Positions 52,966-62,155 of a DNA stretch of 64,000 nucleotides are shown here, piece after piece; within the stretch, counting starts at the first letter, position 1; each line of letters opens with the position of its first letter. Below the pieces are notes generated by a model. The model had not been told where the DNA came from. It saw only the letters and a program-made list of their open reading frames with translations, and made no database searches. The stretch lies in assembly GCA_022764165.1 (NCBI GenBank), contig JALERM010000085.1, forward strand, positions 21,809 through 85,808, read 5' to 3'. The translations under genes were made by a program, and so were the position numbers. Source of the stretch: Eubacterium sp. Lineage in GTDB: Bacteria > Bacillota > Clostridia > Lachnospirales > Lachnospiraceae.

Positions 52966-54804
52966 TCACATTTCCTTCATGTTTTCTTCCAGTTCTTCTC
53001 TGGGAAGGAAGGGATACATATCCTCCAGAGAAGCTGATACCATCATTCCGTCCGGCAATTGTCTGGATGCCAGCTTTGGTTCCGTCTTCTGCTGTTTCGT
53101 TACAAACACCTGACAGATACAGGGCTTTGGTCCATGCAGTACTCTTTCCAGTTCCTCCCGGAGGGTCTTGCTGTCTCTGCAGGTGTCATAAGTAATTCCA
53201 TAAGCCGGTGCCAGATATTCCAGATCCGGAAAGCTGAGGTCACCACTCTCTTCACCCACACCCACCAGATTTCCTTTAAAGTAGCTGTTCTGCGTCTGGC
53301 GGATGGAATGATAGCCTTCATTATTAATCACAAATATCCGTATGGGCAGCTGATGATGGCGAATCGTCTGTAATTCCTGAATATTCATCTGTAGACTTCC
53401 CTCTCCTGTCACACAGATTACTTCTTTTTTTCCGGATGCCACACAAACACCGATTGCTGCCGGCAGACCATAGCCCATGGAAGCTGTCACCGCATTTGTA
53501 TAAAAGCGCTGATCTTTTTTCAAAAAAATGGCCTGACTTCCTGCCACCCGGGAAGTTCCCACACTCACCAGGATCTGTGCACCCTCCGGAAGTAATTCAG
53601 ACAACTGCTGATAAAATGCATAGATGTTGGTGCGGCCCGGTTCCATCTCCTGATAATGCTTTTCTGTCACCACCGGATATTTTTTCTTCCATCCGCTGCA
53701 TTTGTTCAGCCATCCTGACGCTGCCCCGGAACAGGAAAACCATGTATGCTCACTGGTACAGCCTCTTTCTTCCAGTTTTTTCACCAGCTGATCAATCAAT
53801 CCCGCTGCATCTCCCACTACCGGAAGATCCACATGAAGACTTTTCTTTTTCAGTTCTTCTCCGTCGATATCATTTAATATGGTATAGGCGTTCTGTGCCC
53901 ATTTTTCATAAGCAAATCCCGTCTGAAGAAAGCTCTGACGGCTGCCGATGGAAAGCAGTACATCGCTGTTTTGTACAGCAAAATTTCCCGCCCGGTCACC
54001 GGTTCCTCCATTTCTTCCTACATAAAGAGGGTGAGCAGACTCCATCAGATCAATACTGCTCATTCCTGTCACTACCGGGATCCCCAGAAGTTCCACCAAT
54101 CTCTGAAATCTGTCATAGGCTCCCGCAAGGCGTATTCCATGACCGGCGAACAGGACAGGCCTGCGTGCATTCCTGATTTTTTCAAGAATTTGTTCTACCA
54201 CTTCCTGCGATATTTCTTCCGGAATCTGGTCACTGTCCTCCTGACAATGATAGGCTTCCAATTCCTCTGTTTCAATCACTGTACTCTGCACATTCAGTGG
54301 AATATCCAGCCAGACCGGTCCCGGTCTTCCATGAACGGCAAGAAACAGGGCCCGTTCCAGATGATAACGTATTTTTTTCGGTTCTTCCACCATCACCGCA
54401 TATTTCGTCATGGGCTCTACAGATTTTACAATATCATACTCCTGAACCCCCATGGTTCTTATGTTCAGTCCGCTGCTGCGAACAGTAGTATCATATCGTA
54501 CCTGCCCGGATAAGATCAACATGGGGATGGAATCCATCCATCCGCATAAAGCTCCGGTAATCGCATTGGTCGCTCCCGGTCCGGAAGTTACACAGACAGC
54601 CGCCATATGATTGTCCACGCGGGCATACGCCTCCGCTGCCATAGCTGCAGCCTGTTCATGATGATGATACATACAGGATAATTCCGGATGGTGACCCAGA
54701 GAATCATTCAGATGCATGGCACCCCCGCCTGTGACAGTAAACACATGATGAATCCCGTACGCCGCCAGCGTATCAGCTATATAATCAGAAACTTTCTTTT
54801 TCAT
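52966..54804 (-). CDS. Thiamine-diphosphate enzyme, acetolactate-synthase-like, candidate YerE
   Basis: 612-aa ThDP enzyme with the three-domain build of acetolactate synthase. The activating Glu is in MYHHHEQAAAMAAEAYAR (about residue 50), the middle FAD/ThDP-superfamily domain is around 200-340, and the cofactor motif is GEGSLQMNIQELQTI with VINNEGYHS (about 455-490). Being in a CDP-sugar operon with rfbG and rfbH, it is best read as a YerE-like enzyme. YerE transfers a two-carbon unit from pyruvate to C4 of a CDP-3,6-dideoxy-4-ketohexose. No amino-acid synthesis gene is nearby and no regulatory subunit (ilvH) is present, which argues against true acetolactate synthase. Confidence 0.75.
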   Translation of the reverse strand: MKKKVSDYIADTLAAYGIHHVFTVTGGGAMHLNDSLGHHPELSCMYHHHEQAAAMAAEAYARVDNHMAAVCVTSGPGATNAITGALCGWMDSIPMLILSGQVRYDTTVRSSGLNIRTMGVQEYDIVKSVEPMTKYAVMVEEPKKIRYHLERALFLAVHGRPGPVWLDIPLNVQSTVIETEELEAYHCQEDSDQIPEEISQEVVEQILEKIRNARRPVLFAGHGIRLAGAYDRFQRLVELLGIPVVTGMSSIDLMESAHPLYVGRNGGTGDRAGNFAVQNSDVLLSIGSRQSFLQTGFAYEKWAQNAYTILNDIDGEELKKKSLHVDLPVVGDAAGLIDQLVKKLEERGCTSEHTWFSCSGAASGWLNKCSGWKKKYPVVTEKHYQEMEPGRTNIYAFYQQLSELLPEGAQILVSVGTSRVAGSQAIFLKKDQRFYTNAVTASMGYGLPAAIGVCVASGKKEVICVTGEGSLQMNIQELQTIRHHQLPIRIFVINNEGYHSIRQTQNSYFKGNLVGVGEESGDLSFPDLEYLAPAYGITYDTCRDSKTLREELERVLHGPKPCICQVFVTKQQKTEPKLASRQLPDGMMVSASLEDMYPFLPREELEENMKEM

Positions 54805-54852
54805 ACTTCTTTTCCTTCATATTGTTTTTCATTTTCAAAGATCGTTCAGGTA

Positions 54853-56178
54853 TTATAAATAATCTGCGCATCTGTTCTCACAGACCATAAATTTTCCTGA
54901 AGCCTGTATCGGAAGTTCATCCACATAAGTCACCTGAATCTCTGCTTCTTCTCCGAGATAGCTTCTGTATGCGGCCAACACTTCTTCGATATCCAGTTTC
55001 TCTCTGTCGGCATTGATCAGCAATTCATATTTGGTCTTTTCCCACTGAATACACCGTGCCTGATGGACAATTCCTTCAAATTTCAGCAAGATATTCATAA
55101 ATACATGAATAGACAGCGGCTGTCCCTGACAGTTATACATCAGCGAGCCTCTTCGTCCGTAAATTTCCACAAATTTGCCATGTACCCTGCCTTTTTCATC
55201 CCGATACATTCTTATCTTTCCGGTATCTCCGGTATCGTACCGCACCATCGGGAATGTTTTATTATAATAATCCGTCACCACGATTCTTCCCAGTTCTCCC
55301 GGCTCTGCCGGTTCATCACTGTCCATTTTCAGTATTTCCGGATAGAAATTATACAGATCAATGGTATATTCCGGATCTTCTCCCAACTGAATACCAATAA
55401 ACCCGTTTTCATTGTTGCCATAAGAACGTACCGGCGAAAATCCGAACAATTTTTTAATCAGATCATACGTGGCATCCGGCAGAGCCTCTCCCATAGAAAA
55501 TACCATCTCTACCTTCCATTTTTTCATATCCCGGCCTGTTCTTTCAAGATACTGTGTCAATGCAGTCAGTGCACTGGAATAAGCCACCAGTACCTGTATT
55601 TTTTTCTTTTCGATATCCCGGCAGATTCCCTCAAGAGACTCATCTCCCATATTGGAGATATCGATCATAATCAGATTATTTTTGAAAGACTTCCATTTGC
55701 TGATGGTGTTTTTTCCTTTGATCCATGCACGAAACTCTCCTCTCTTCATTCCCATACGAAAACCGTTCAGTTCCATACAGGAAATGAAATTCATATTGAC
55801 ACGATTCATCTTATTCCCGTCACACAGAACAGTAAACGGTGTGCCCGTAGAACCGCTGGTACTCAATTTGTAAAGATTTCCCTGCTCTTTGCTGGTATCG
55901 GTCAAAATCTCATCGTAATGTTCTATATAGTCACCTTTTGTAAACACAGGAAAATCCGAGAGTTCTTTCCATTCCGGATGATTTTTATAATAGGGTGAAT
56001 GAACCTTTACATAATCCAGAAGGACTTTCGTTCTCCTCTCTATATACTCTTCTGTAACACCTTCAATTATTTTACTTTTATTTACTTCTTTCAGTTTTTT
56101 TAGTTTTCCGCCTTTTGCAGCGTCCAGAGCATTAAAAACAACTCTTCTCAGTACCTCACCTGTCTGCATAGGTCTCAT
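54853..56178 (-). CDS. CapK/PaaK-like adenylate-forming enzyme, copy 1
   Basis: 441-aa member of the phenylacetate-CoA ligase-like (CapK) family. The adenylate loop is STSGSTGTPFTV (about 107-118), with ENGFIGIQ and YDTGDTGKIRM following; the C-terminal lid ends with the catalytic Lys region IQASGKFMVCENR. These enzymes activate a carboxylic acid as an AMP ester; in polysaccharide clusters the acid and acceptor are generally unknown. It resembles copy 2 at 57416-58744 throughout. Its start overlaps the flippase by 23 bp; an ATG at 56169 is also possible. Confidence 0.8.
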   Translation of the reverse strand: MRPMQTGEVLRRVVFNALDAAKGGKLKKLKEVNKSKIIEGVTEEYIERRTKVLLDYVKVHSPYYKNHPEWKELSDFPVFTKGDYIEHYDEILTDTSKEQGNLYKLSTSGSTGTPFTVLCDGNKMNRVNMNFISCMELNGFRMGMKRGEFRAWIKGKNTISKWKSFKNNLIMIDISNMGDESLEGICRDIEKKKIQVLVAYSSALTALTQYLERTGRDMKKWKVEMVFSMGEALPDATYDLIKKLFGFSPVRSYGNNENGFIGIQLGEDPEYTIDLYNFYPEILKMDSDEPAEPGELGRIVVTDYYNKTFPMVRYDTGDTGKIRMYRDEKGRVHGKFVEIYGRRGSLMYNCQGQPLSIHVFMNILLKFEGIVHQARCIQWEKTKYELLINADREKLDIEEVLAAYRSYLGEEAEIQVTYVDELPIQASGKFMVCENRCADYL

Positions 56179-57376
56179 TCCTTCCTTTTTCTGCTTTTAT
56201 GGTTCCCAATATAATCACTGCCGCCACACGAAGAGCATTTGCACCAAGCAGAGCCCAGGCAAATCCCTGAATTCCAAACATTTTTGTACAAATAACAGAT
56301 GCAATGACCAGTATGATAAAATGTGCAGTCTGCAGCCACAGCTGCCATTTTTCTTCTGTAAATGTCAGCACGATAATAAACAAAAATGCCGAATACAGTC
56401 CTAATATCTGTGCCAGATTCGCAGTGGTCATCAGGCCTTTTACCGTACTATAAAGATTTCTGTAAAACAGCCATACGAAAAGAGGCGTTCCGATCTGGCT
56501 GGCAAGAAAAAACAGGAAACTCACCACTCCTCCTGCCAACGCTGCTTTTAAAAACTGTGTGCGATTCAGAAGCTCTTTTCTCTTTGTCAAATAAGAAATA
56601 ATAATCGTATTGACCGGCGCTATGAGAAGTACCATGGTCTTACCAACCAGAGAAACCACATAATACTGCGTAACAGCTGCCTCATTCATAAAGATTTTCA
56701 GCACCAGTTTATCAATATTCAGGGTCGTGTTTGTGATAAGATAGGACAATGTCAGGAAAAATCCCCTCTGAAAAGCCACGGAAAAACAGGAACTTTTTGC
56801 AAAAAAACCTTTAAACACCTGTCCTGTAACAGCCACGTAGATAATAGCTGCCATCTCTCCGACAAGGAAGATCAGAACCCATTTTCCTGTTATCCGATAG
56901 GCCGCATATCCTGCCACATACCCCACAGCAATCAACAGATAATAAATAAAATATCTTTTATAGTTCAGATTCAGACGGTATTCCACGTCTCCATAATATC
57001 GGAACACAGTAACCATCAAAAGCAGAAAGATACTGATTCCCATATAGGCACTTTCCAGACTGTCAGCAGATATCAGAAGTGCAGCAGTGCTTCCCACCCC
57101 TCCAAATATCAGCAGCAGCCAGTCATAGTCACCATTGGTCACAGAATGATTTCTCCTGACCACCAGACGGCTGGTATTCAGTGCCTGCCCTACAGACGGG
57201 CACACAATCGCCACCAGTCCCATGATAAACAGAAGTTCTCCCAGCTCCTTCTCTCCCATATTCCTGTAAAGGAGAGGATAAATCACCAGCTGAAGCACTC
57301 CGTTCATCACAAGCATGCCGCCCATGGTATACAGCGTATTGGATGCGATTGCTCTTTTCTGTTTTCCGTCTTTCAT
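56156..57376 (-). CDS. Polysaccharide flippase (Wzx-like, MOP superfamily)
   Basis: 406-aa membrane protein with about twelve helices, typical of the MOP/MATE-related oligosaccharide flippases that move lipid-linked repeat units across the membrane. Seen are the N-terminal NTLYTMGGMLVMNGVLQLVI and YYVVSLVGKTMVLLIAPVNT. The ATG at 57376 follows GTGGG; an upstream GTG (57388) is less likely. It lies between the two CapK-like genes, which suggests that they modify the unit that it exports. Confidence 0.75.
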   Translation of the reverse strand: MKDGKQKRAIASNTLYTMGGMLVMNGVLQLVIYPLLYRNMGEKELGELLFIMGLVAIVCPSVGQALNTSRLVVRRNHSVTNGDYDWLLLIFGGVGSTAALLISADSLESAYMGISIFLLLMVTVFRYYGDVEYRLNLNYKRYFIYYLLIAVGYVAGYAAYRITGKWVLIFLVGEMAAIIYVAVTGQVFKGFFAKSSCFSVAFQRGFFLTLSYLITNTTLNIDKLVLKIFMNEAAVTQYYVVSLVGKTMVLLIAPVNTIIISYLTKRKELLNRTQFLKAALAGGVVSFLFFLASQIGTPLFVWLFYRNLYSTVKGLMTTANLAQILGLYSAFLFIIVLTFTEEKWQLWLQTAHFIILVIASVICTKMFGIQGFAWALLGANALRVAAVIILGTIKAEKGRNETYADR

Positions 57377-57415
57377 GTATGTACCCACTTTCTAAAACTG
57401 TTGATTCGTCTGAAA

Positions 57416-58744
57416 TCAGCCACAGAACCCTGTACGGTTTTTATACTGTTCACATCTGTTCTCGATGTATTTGCGTTTTCCGGAAGCCAGTACCGGAATC
57501 TCATCTACCAGTTCCACGGTAATCTCCGCTTCTTCTCCCAGATATGGGCGGATTCTTCCCAGAATCTCCTCCTGATCCATCTCTTCCGGATTGCCGTTCA
57601 GCCATATGGTATAACGTGTCAGATCTTCCTGAATAAAACGATACTGCTTTACACCTTTGATATCCCACAGATTGTTGGTAATAATATACGGCGTCACTGC
57701 GTTCCCTTTACAGTCATAGATCAGATCACTCCGACGTCCATATAACTCCGTCAGATACAGTTTGTATCTTCCGTCTTTTTCTTTTCTCTGTGCAACAGCC
57801 GTATCTCCGTTGTCGTATCTTAAAATCGGAAATGCATAGTTGTATAAATCTGTGATAACGATTCTTCCCAGTTCTCCCGGCTCTGCTGGTTCGTCAGAAT
57901 CCATTTTTAAAATCTCATAGTAATAGGTTTCCGTATCGATATGGTACCCACTGTCTTCTTTGTTCTGAAGCCCCATGATTCCATTTTCCTCATTGGAGTA
58001 CCATGCACGGACCGGACAGTGAAACTGTTCTTCCAGTTTCCGCCTTACCGGATCCGGCATTGTTTCTGAAATCGGAATGATCGCTTTCACAGAAAACCCT
58101 GTACCATTCACCCGTTTTTCTTCCATATATCGGCTCAGCTCACCAAGAGCGGAAGAATAACCTACCAGACATTTCACTTTTTTCTTCCTGATTGTCTGCA
58201 GCATCTGCCCCAGAGCCTCATCATCCATCCGGGAACTGTCCATCATGATCAGATTTTCCATCAGAAGCTGAATCTTTCCTTTTTTCACGTTATTTACCCA
58301 GACACGGATAAATGCTTCTTTCATTCCGATATAATATCCGCCTGCGGCACCCAGAAAAATGCCGCCCGCGGTATTGTGATTGATCTTATCTCTGTTCTGA
58401 ATCATCCGAAGAGGTGTTCCCGTAGAACCGCTGGTACACATTTCCCTGTTATCCGGGGCATCTTTATACTGACTGGAAAGAAAATCCGCATAATGCTCAC
58501 GGAACGTATCTTTATTGACCACCGGCAGTTCTGTCAGTTTTATGTCCTCCGGATACCTTTTATAAAACCTGGTAGTTTTTACTGCATGAGAGATTAAGAC
58601 CTGAATTCTATCTTCTGTCTCCTGCACAGAACTTCCGTGCTGCCATGCGTATTTTATCTGATCATAATATCTTCGAACCGGCTTTCCTTTCAGTGCATCC
58701 AGCATCCAGAAACCCGCCCAGCGAAGTTTCTCATCCAAAAACAT
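57416..58744 (-). CDS. CapK/PaaK-like adenylate-forming enzyme, copy 2
   Basis: 442-aa paralogue of the enzyme at 54853-56178. Both share ILKMDSDEPAEPGELGRIV almost exactly, the adenylate loop (here CTSGSTGTPLRM), the LIYDCKGNAVTPYI-type lid and the end motif ASGKRKYIENRCEQY. AAAGGAG precedes the ATG, 11 bp behind rfbH. It probably activates a different or related acid for decoration of the glycan. No carrier protein or acyltransferase is recognised in the operon. Confidence 0.8.
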   Translation of the reverse strand: MFLDEKLRWAGFWMLDALKGKPVRRYYDQIKYAWQHGSSVQETEDRIQVLISHAVKTTRFYKRYPEDIKLTELPVVNKDTFREHYADFLSSQYKDAPDNREMCTSGSTGTPLRMIQNRDKINHNTAGGIFLGAAGGYYIGMKEAFIRVWVNNVKKGKIQLLMENLIMMDSSRMDDEALGQMLQTIRKKKVKCLVGYSSALGELSRYMEEKRVNGTGFSVKAIIPISETMPDPVRRKLEEQFHCPVRAWYSNEENGIMGLQNKEDSGYHIDTETYYYEILKMDSDEPAEPGELGRIVITDLYNYAFPILRYDNGDTAVAQRKEKDGRYKLYLTELYGRRSDLIYDCKGNAVTPYIITNNLWDIKGVKQYRFIQEDLTRYTIWLNGNPEEMDQEEILGRIRPYLGEEAEITVELVDEIPVLASGKRKYIENRCEQYKNRTGFCG

Positions 58745-58755
58745 ATCATTCTCCT

Positions 58756-60090
58756 TTACAGTGCTTCCTTAATCGCCTCTGCCATAGCATCCAGCATCTC
58801 ATCTGTCATACCCGGATATACACCGATCCAGAAGGTATCTGTCAGAATACGGTCTGTATTCTCCAGCGTTCCAGCCACACGATACCCCGTACCGGAAGCA
58901 CGCATACTGTCAAAACACGGATGTTTGATCAGATTGCCGGCAAACAACATTCTTGTCTGCACACCTTTTGCCTCAATCGCCTGCACAAGCTGATTTCTGT
59001 CCACACCTTCCCGACAGGTAATCAAAAATCCAAACCAGCTGGGTGTGGAGTTTTTGCATGGTTCCGGAAGAATCAGCTTCTCTTCAGTTCCTTTCAGTGC
59101 ATTTCTCAGATAATTGAAATTATGAATTCTCTTTTCCACAAATGTGGGGAATTTTTCCAGCTGTGCACATCCCACTGCCGCCTGCATATCTGTGGCTTTC
59201 AGATTATATCCGAAATGTGAATATACATATTTATGGTCATATCCCAACGGAAGTTCCCCATACTGACGATCAAACCGATGTCCGCAAAGGTTGTCCTGTC
59301 CGGGAGCACATACACAGTCCCTGCCCCAGTCTCTGAGTGACCGGACAATCTTATGAAGAAGCGGATTGGAAGTGTATACTGCACCTCCTTCTCCCATAGT
59401 CATATGGTGAGGCGGGTAAAAACTGGAAGTGCCAATATCTCCGATTGTTCCTGTCAATTTTTCTTCTCCGTCAATGACATATCTGGAACCCAGCGCATCA
59501 CAATTATCCTCGATCAGCCACAGGTTGTACTTCCGGCAAAAATCCCGAACCGCCTGCAGATCAAACGGATTACCCAATGTATGTGCCAGCATCACTGCCT
59601 TCGTCTTTTCTGAAACAGCCTTCTCCAGAAGCTGCGGATCAATATTATACTGAGGAATTGTTACATCCACAAAAACCGGAACCGCCCCATACTGAATCAT
59701 CGGAGCCACCGTTGTAGGAAACCCTGCTGCCACAGTAATCACTTCATCCCCCGGCAGAACCTGACGTTCCTTCAAAAGCGGAGAAGTCAAAGCCATAAAA
59801 GCAAGAAGATTCGCCGAAGATCCGGAATTTACCAGAGAACAGTATTTCACTCCCAGATATTCGGCAAATTCCTTTTCAAATCTTTTCGTAAACCGTCCGG
59901 CTGTCAGCCAGAATTCCAGGGAACTGTCCACCAGATTCACCATTTCCTCTGAACCGTACACCCTGGATGCATAAGGAATCCTGTCCCCTTTTTCGTATGA
60001 TTTCTTCTGATTATGATATTTTTCACAATATTCTTTCGTCATTTCCAGAATCTGTGCTCTGGCTTCCTGTTCTGTCATCTGTTCAAACAT
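58756..60090 (-). CDS. rfbH: CDP-6-deoxy-L-threo-D-glycero-4-hexulose 3-dehydrase (E1)
   Basis: 444-aa pyridoxamine-phosphate and [2Fe-2S] enzyme that begins C3 deoxygenation of CDP-4-keto-6-deoxyglucose. The diagnostic exchange of the PLP lysine by histidine is seen in SSFYPPHHMTMGEGG (about residue 228). The cluster cysteines are in GRDCVCAPGQDNLCGHRF (about 260). The rest is a normal DegT/AspC-type fold with NSGSSANLLAF. E1 needs a reductase partner (E3, DdhD/AscD); none is found in the window. AAGGAG overlaps the upstream stop. Confidence 0.93.
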   Translation of the reverse strand: MFEQMTEQEARAQILEMTKEYCEKYHNQKKSYEKGDRIPYASRVYGSEEMVNLVDSSLEFWLTAGRFTKRFEKEFAEYLGVKYCSLVNSGSSANLLAFMALTSPLLKERQVLPGDEVITVAAGFPTTVAPMIQYGAVPVFVDVTIPQYNIDPQLLEKAVSEKTKAVMLAHTLGNPFDLQAVRDFCRKYNLWLIEDNCDALGSRYVIDGEEKLTGTIGDIGTSSFYPPHHMTMGEGGAVYTSNPLLHKIVRSLRDWGRDCVCAPGQDNLCGHRFDRQYGELPLGYDHKYVYSHFGYNLKATDMQAAVGCAQLEKFPTFVEKRIHNFNYLRNALKGTEEKLILPEPCKNSTPSWFGFLITCREGVDRNQLVQAIEAKGVQTRMLFAGNLIKHPCFDSMRASGTGYRVAGTLENTDRILTDTFWIGVYPGMTDEMLDAMAEAIKEAL

Positions 60091-60101
60091 GTTCTATCTC
60101 C

Positions 60102-62090
60102 TTATTTTCTTACATAATATTGATATTCTTCATCATAAATCGGAAAACTCTTTTCCACAGTATAGTTTTCGTAAAACCACTGATATGCTTCCGGAGTATT
60201 CCTTTCCCATATCGGAAGGGTCGATTTCGTTGTCAGCAAAGCTTCTACCTTCTGTTCTTTCAAGGTATCAGCCAGCCGTATGCCACCCTGCTTCGCCACC
60301 GATAAATCACTAAAATCAATACCAAAATACTGTGTATTCCAGTGCAGCCAACTATAAAGCTCCGCCACATTCAATCCAAAACCAACAGTATTTGCCGGTA
60401 CACTGGCTGCAATTTCCTGTGCCAGATTGTTCATTTCCTCTTCATTATGAAAATTCTCTTTTATTTGACTGTTCTGAGAAAACTGCAGAACATTACAGGT
60501 TGAAAGGATCAGAAGAACAACGACACACAGGGAAGCAACCCCATTCATCATAAGCTTGTCAAATGACAGTTTTCCTATATTCCTCCATTCCGCTTTTTTC
60601 AAAAAAAGAAGTCCTTTCTGTCCCAGATACGCCATAAGAATAGCTGCTGAAAAATGACAGCAATCCAGATTATGATAGGAAGGCCGGTTAATATAATAAA
60701 CCATTCTTCCCAGTGCACTGACACTCAGAAAAAAAATCAGATGTTTATCCCAGGATACCCTGTGTGATGCATCATGAAATCTTTTCCATCCGGAAATTCC
60801 CAGTGCAGTCCCCATTAAGAACAAGACTGCTTCAGCCATATAAGCACTGGGGTACATGGGAAGATCCAGACGAAGAGTATCCGTCATGTAGCTGTCTGAC
60901 AAAAGGGGAATCAAAAACTCTTTTATCGTATTGGCAGGGCTGTGTTTTAAAACATTGTACAGGTTTACCGCACCAAATGCTCCAAAAAATGATCCAACAA
61001 CACCTGCACCATGTAAAATCACTCCCACTGACAGTTTTTTCCATGTAAAGTCCTGCCTGCTGAGAATCATTGACAAATGCATTCCTGCCCATGCCACAGC
61101 CAATATCATCCCTGTTTCCGTATTCCAGATTACCGCTGACATGCAGATAAGGTATCCACCTGCAGACGTTTTCCAACTGAGTTTATTTTTCTTAAGAACC
61201 AACGCAGCATACAACAGAAGAATCATCGGGAATACCATTCTGTGAGGCCATACCTGCCAGTAATATCCACCTCGCATTCCCAGTATGGGAAATGTGATCG
61301 CAGCAGCTCCCAGAATCCGCAGTAATCGGCTTTTTATGATCTGCTGAAGCACCAGAAAAGCACAAAAATGAGTAAATGCTCCTAAACCAGCTATCAGAAA
61401 TACAAACTTCCGAAAATCTCCCCCGATCAGTTTCATAGGTATTTTCCAGAGCAGACCATAATGTCCGTAGACACTGGTTAATTCCTCTGTATACGGCATT
61501 CCCCAGTGCACATTATATATGGAATTATAATAAGCATGTGCATGAAACCAGTCGCCGCTTTGTCCTCTTCCAAATATATTCGGAGTATCCATGCTATACC
61601 AGACAAGAGCCGTCAGAATACCATATACGCACCAAACCAGCCAGTCTGCTGCTTTTCCCTCTGCATTCCAGTTTACATAGCCCCACAAAAACCCAGCCGT
61701 TTCCAATACAAAAACTACCATTGCGAAGATAAACGGCTGGGTGTTCCAGCCATATTTATAAGCCACTCCTGCATACTGATCCGTCTCTTTATATAGCATC
61801 ACCATGAAAAACAAAACATTGCCTGTCAGAAATGTTATCCATGCTGTCCATTTAAATTTTTTATTTTCAAATTTTGACAGATCCCATTTTCCTTTTTGCG
61901 AAAACAACAGCATCCCCGCAGCAAAAGCAAGGCAAAATAGAATCAACGTCATCCCGTATACCAGTATATTGATATTTCCATAGGATGATATCATTTCTGC
62001 CAGTCGCTGAATTCTGAAACAGCACACAAAAAATACAGCTGCTATCAGTAGTGCAGCACTTCCACAGACTATTTCTCTTTTCCTTTCCAT
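60102..62090 (-). CDS. Large multi-pass membrane protein, probable GT-C-type glycosyltransferase
   Basis: 662-aa membrane protein with about thirteen helices, most in residues 8-560. A long luminal loop (SMDTPNIFGRGQSGDWFHAH) and a C-terminal soluble part (about 570-662, VGFGLNVAELYSWLHWN) recall oligosaccharide/mannosyl GT-C proteins, though no family motif is decisive. A polymerase-like (Wzy) role is possible since none is otherwise seen in the operon. The ATG at 62090 follows GAGGTTCAGAGGA; longer starts use non-ATG codons. Confidence 0.6.
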   Translation of the reverse strand: MERKREIVCGSAALLIAAVFFVCCFRIQRLAEMISSYGNINILVYGMTLILFCLAFAAGMLLFSQKGKWDLSKFENKKFKWTAWITFLTGNVLFFMVMLYKETDQYAGVAYKYGWNTQPFIFAMVVFVLETAGFLWGYVNWNAEGKAADWLVWCVYGILTALVWYSMDTPNIFGRGQSGDWFHAHAYYNSIYNVHWGMPYTEELTSVYGHYGLLWKIPMKLIGGDFRKFVFLIAGLGAFTHFCAFLVLQQIIKSRLLRILGAAAITFPILGMRGGYYWQVWPHRMVFPMILLLYAALVLKKNKLSWKTSAGGYLICMSAVIWNTETGMILAVAWAGMHLSMILSRQDFTWKKLSVGVILHGAGVVGSFFGAFGAVNLYNVLKHSPANTIKEFLIPLLSDSYMTDTLRLDLPMYPSAYMAEAVLFLMGTALGISGWKRFHDASHRVSWDKHLIFFLSVSALGRMVYYINRPSYHNLDCCHFSAAILMAYLGQKGLLFLKKAEWRNIGKLSFDKLMMNGVASLCVVVLLILSTCNVLQFSQNSQIKENFHNEEEMNNLAQEIAASVPANTVGFGLNVAELYSWLHWNTQYFGIDFSDLSVAKQGGIRLADTLKEQKVEALLTTKSTLPIWERNTPEAYQWFYENYTVEKSFPIYDEEYQYYVRK

Positions 62091-62155
62091 TCCTCTGAAC
62101 CTCAAACTATGTATATTATGATACAAGGGTCAAAAAGTTATGTTTTTCACAGATC

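Noticed and set aside
52966..54804. Catabolic or biosynthetic acetolactate synthase
   Set aside because: Its operon holds only sugar-nucleotide and glycan genes, there is no small regulatory subunit, and a YerE-like role explains the setting better; biochemical proof is lacking.
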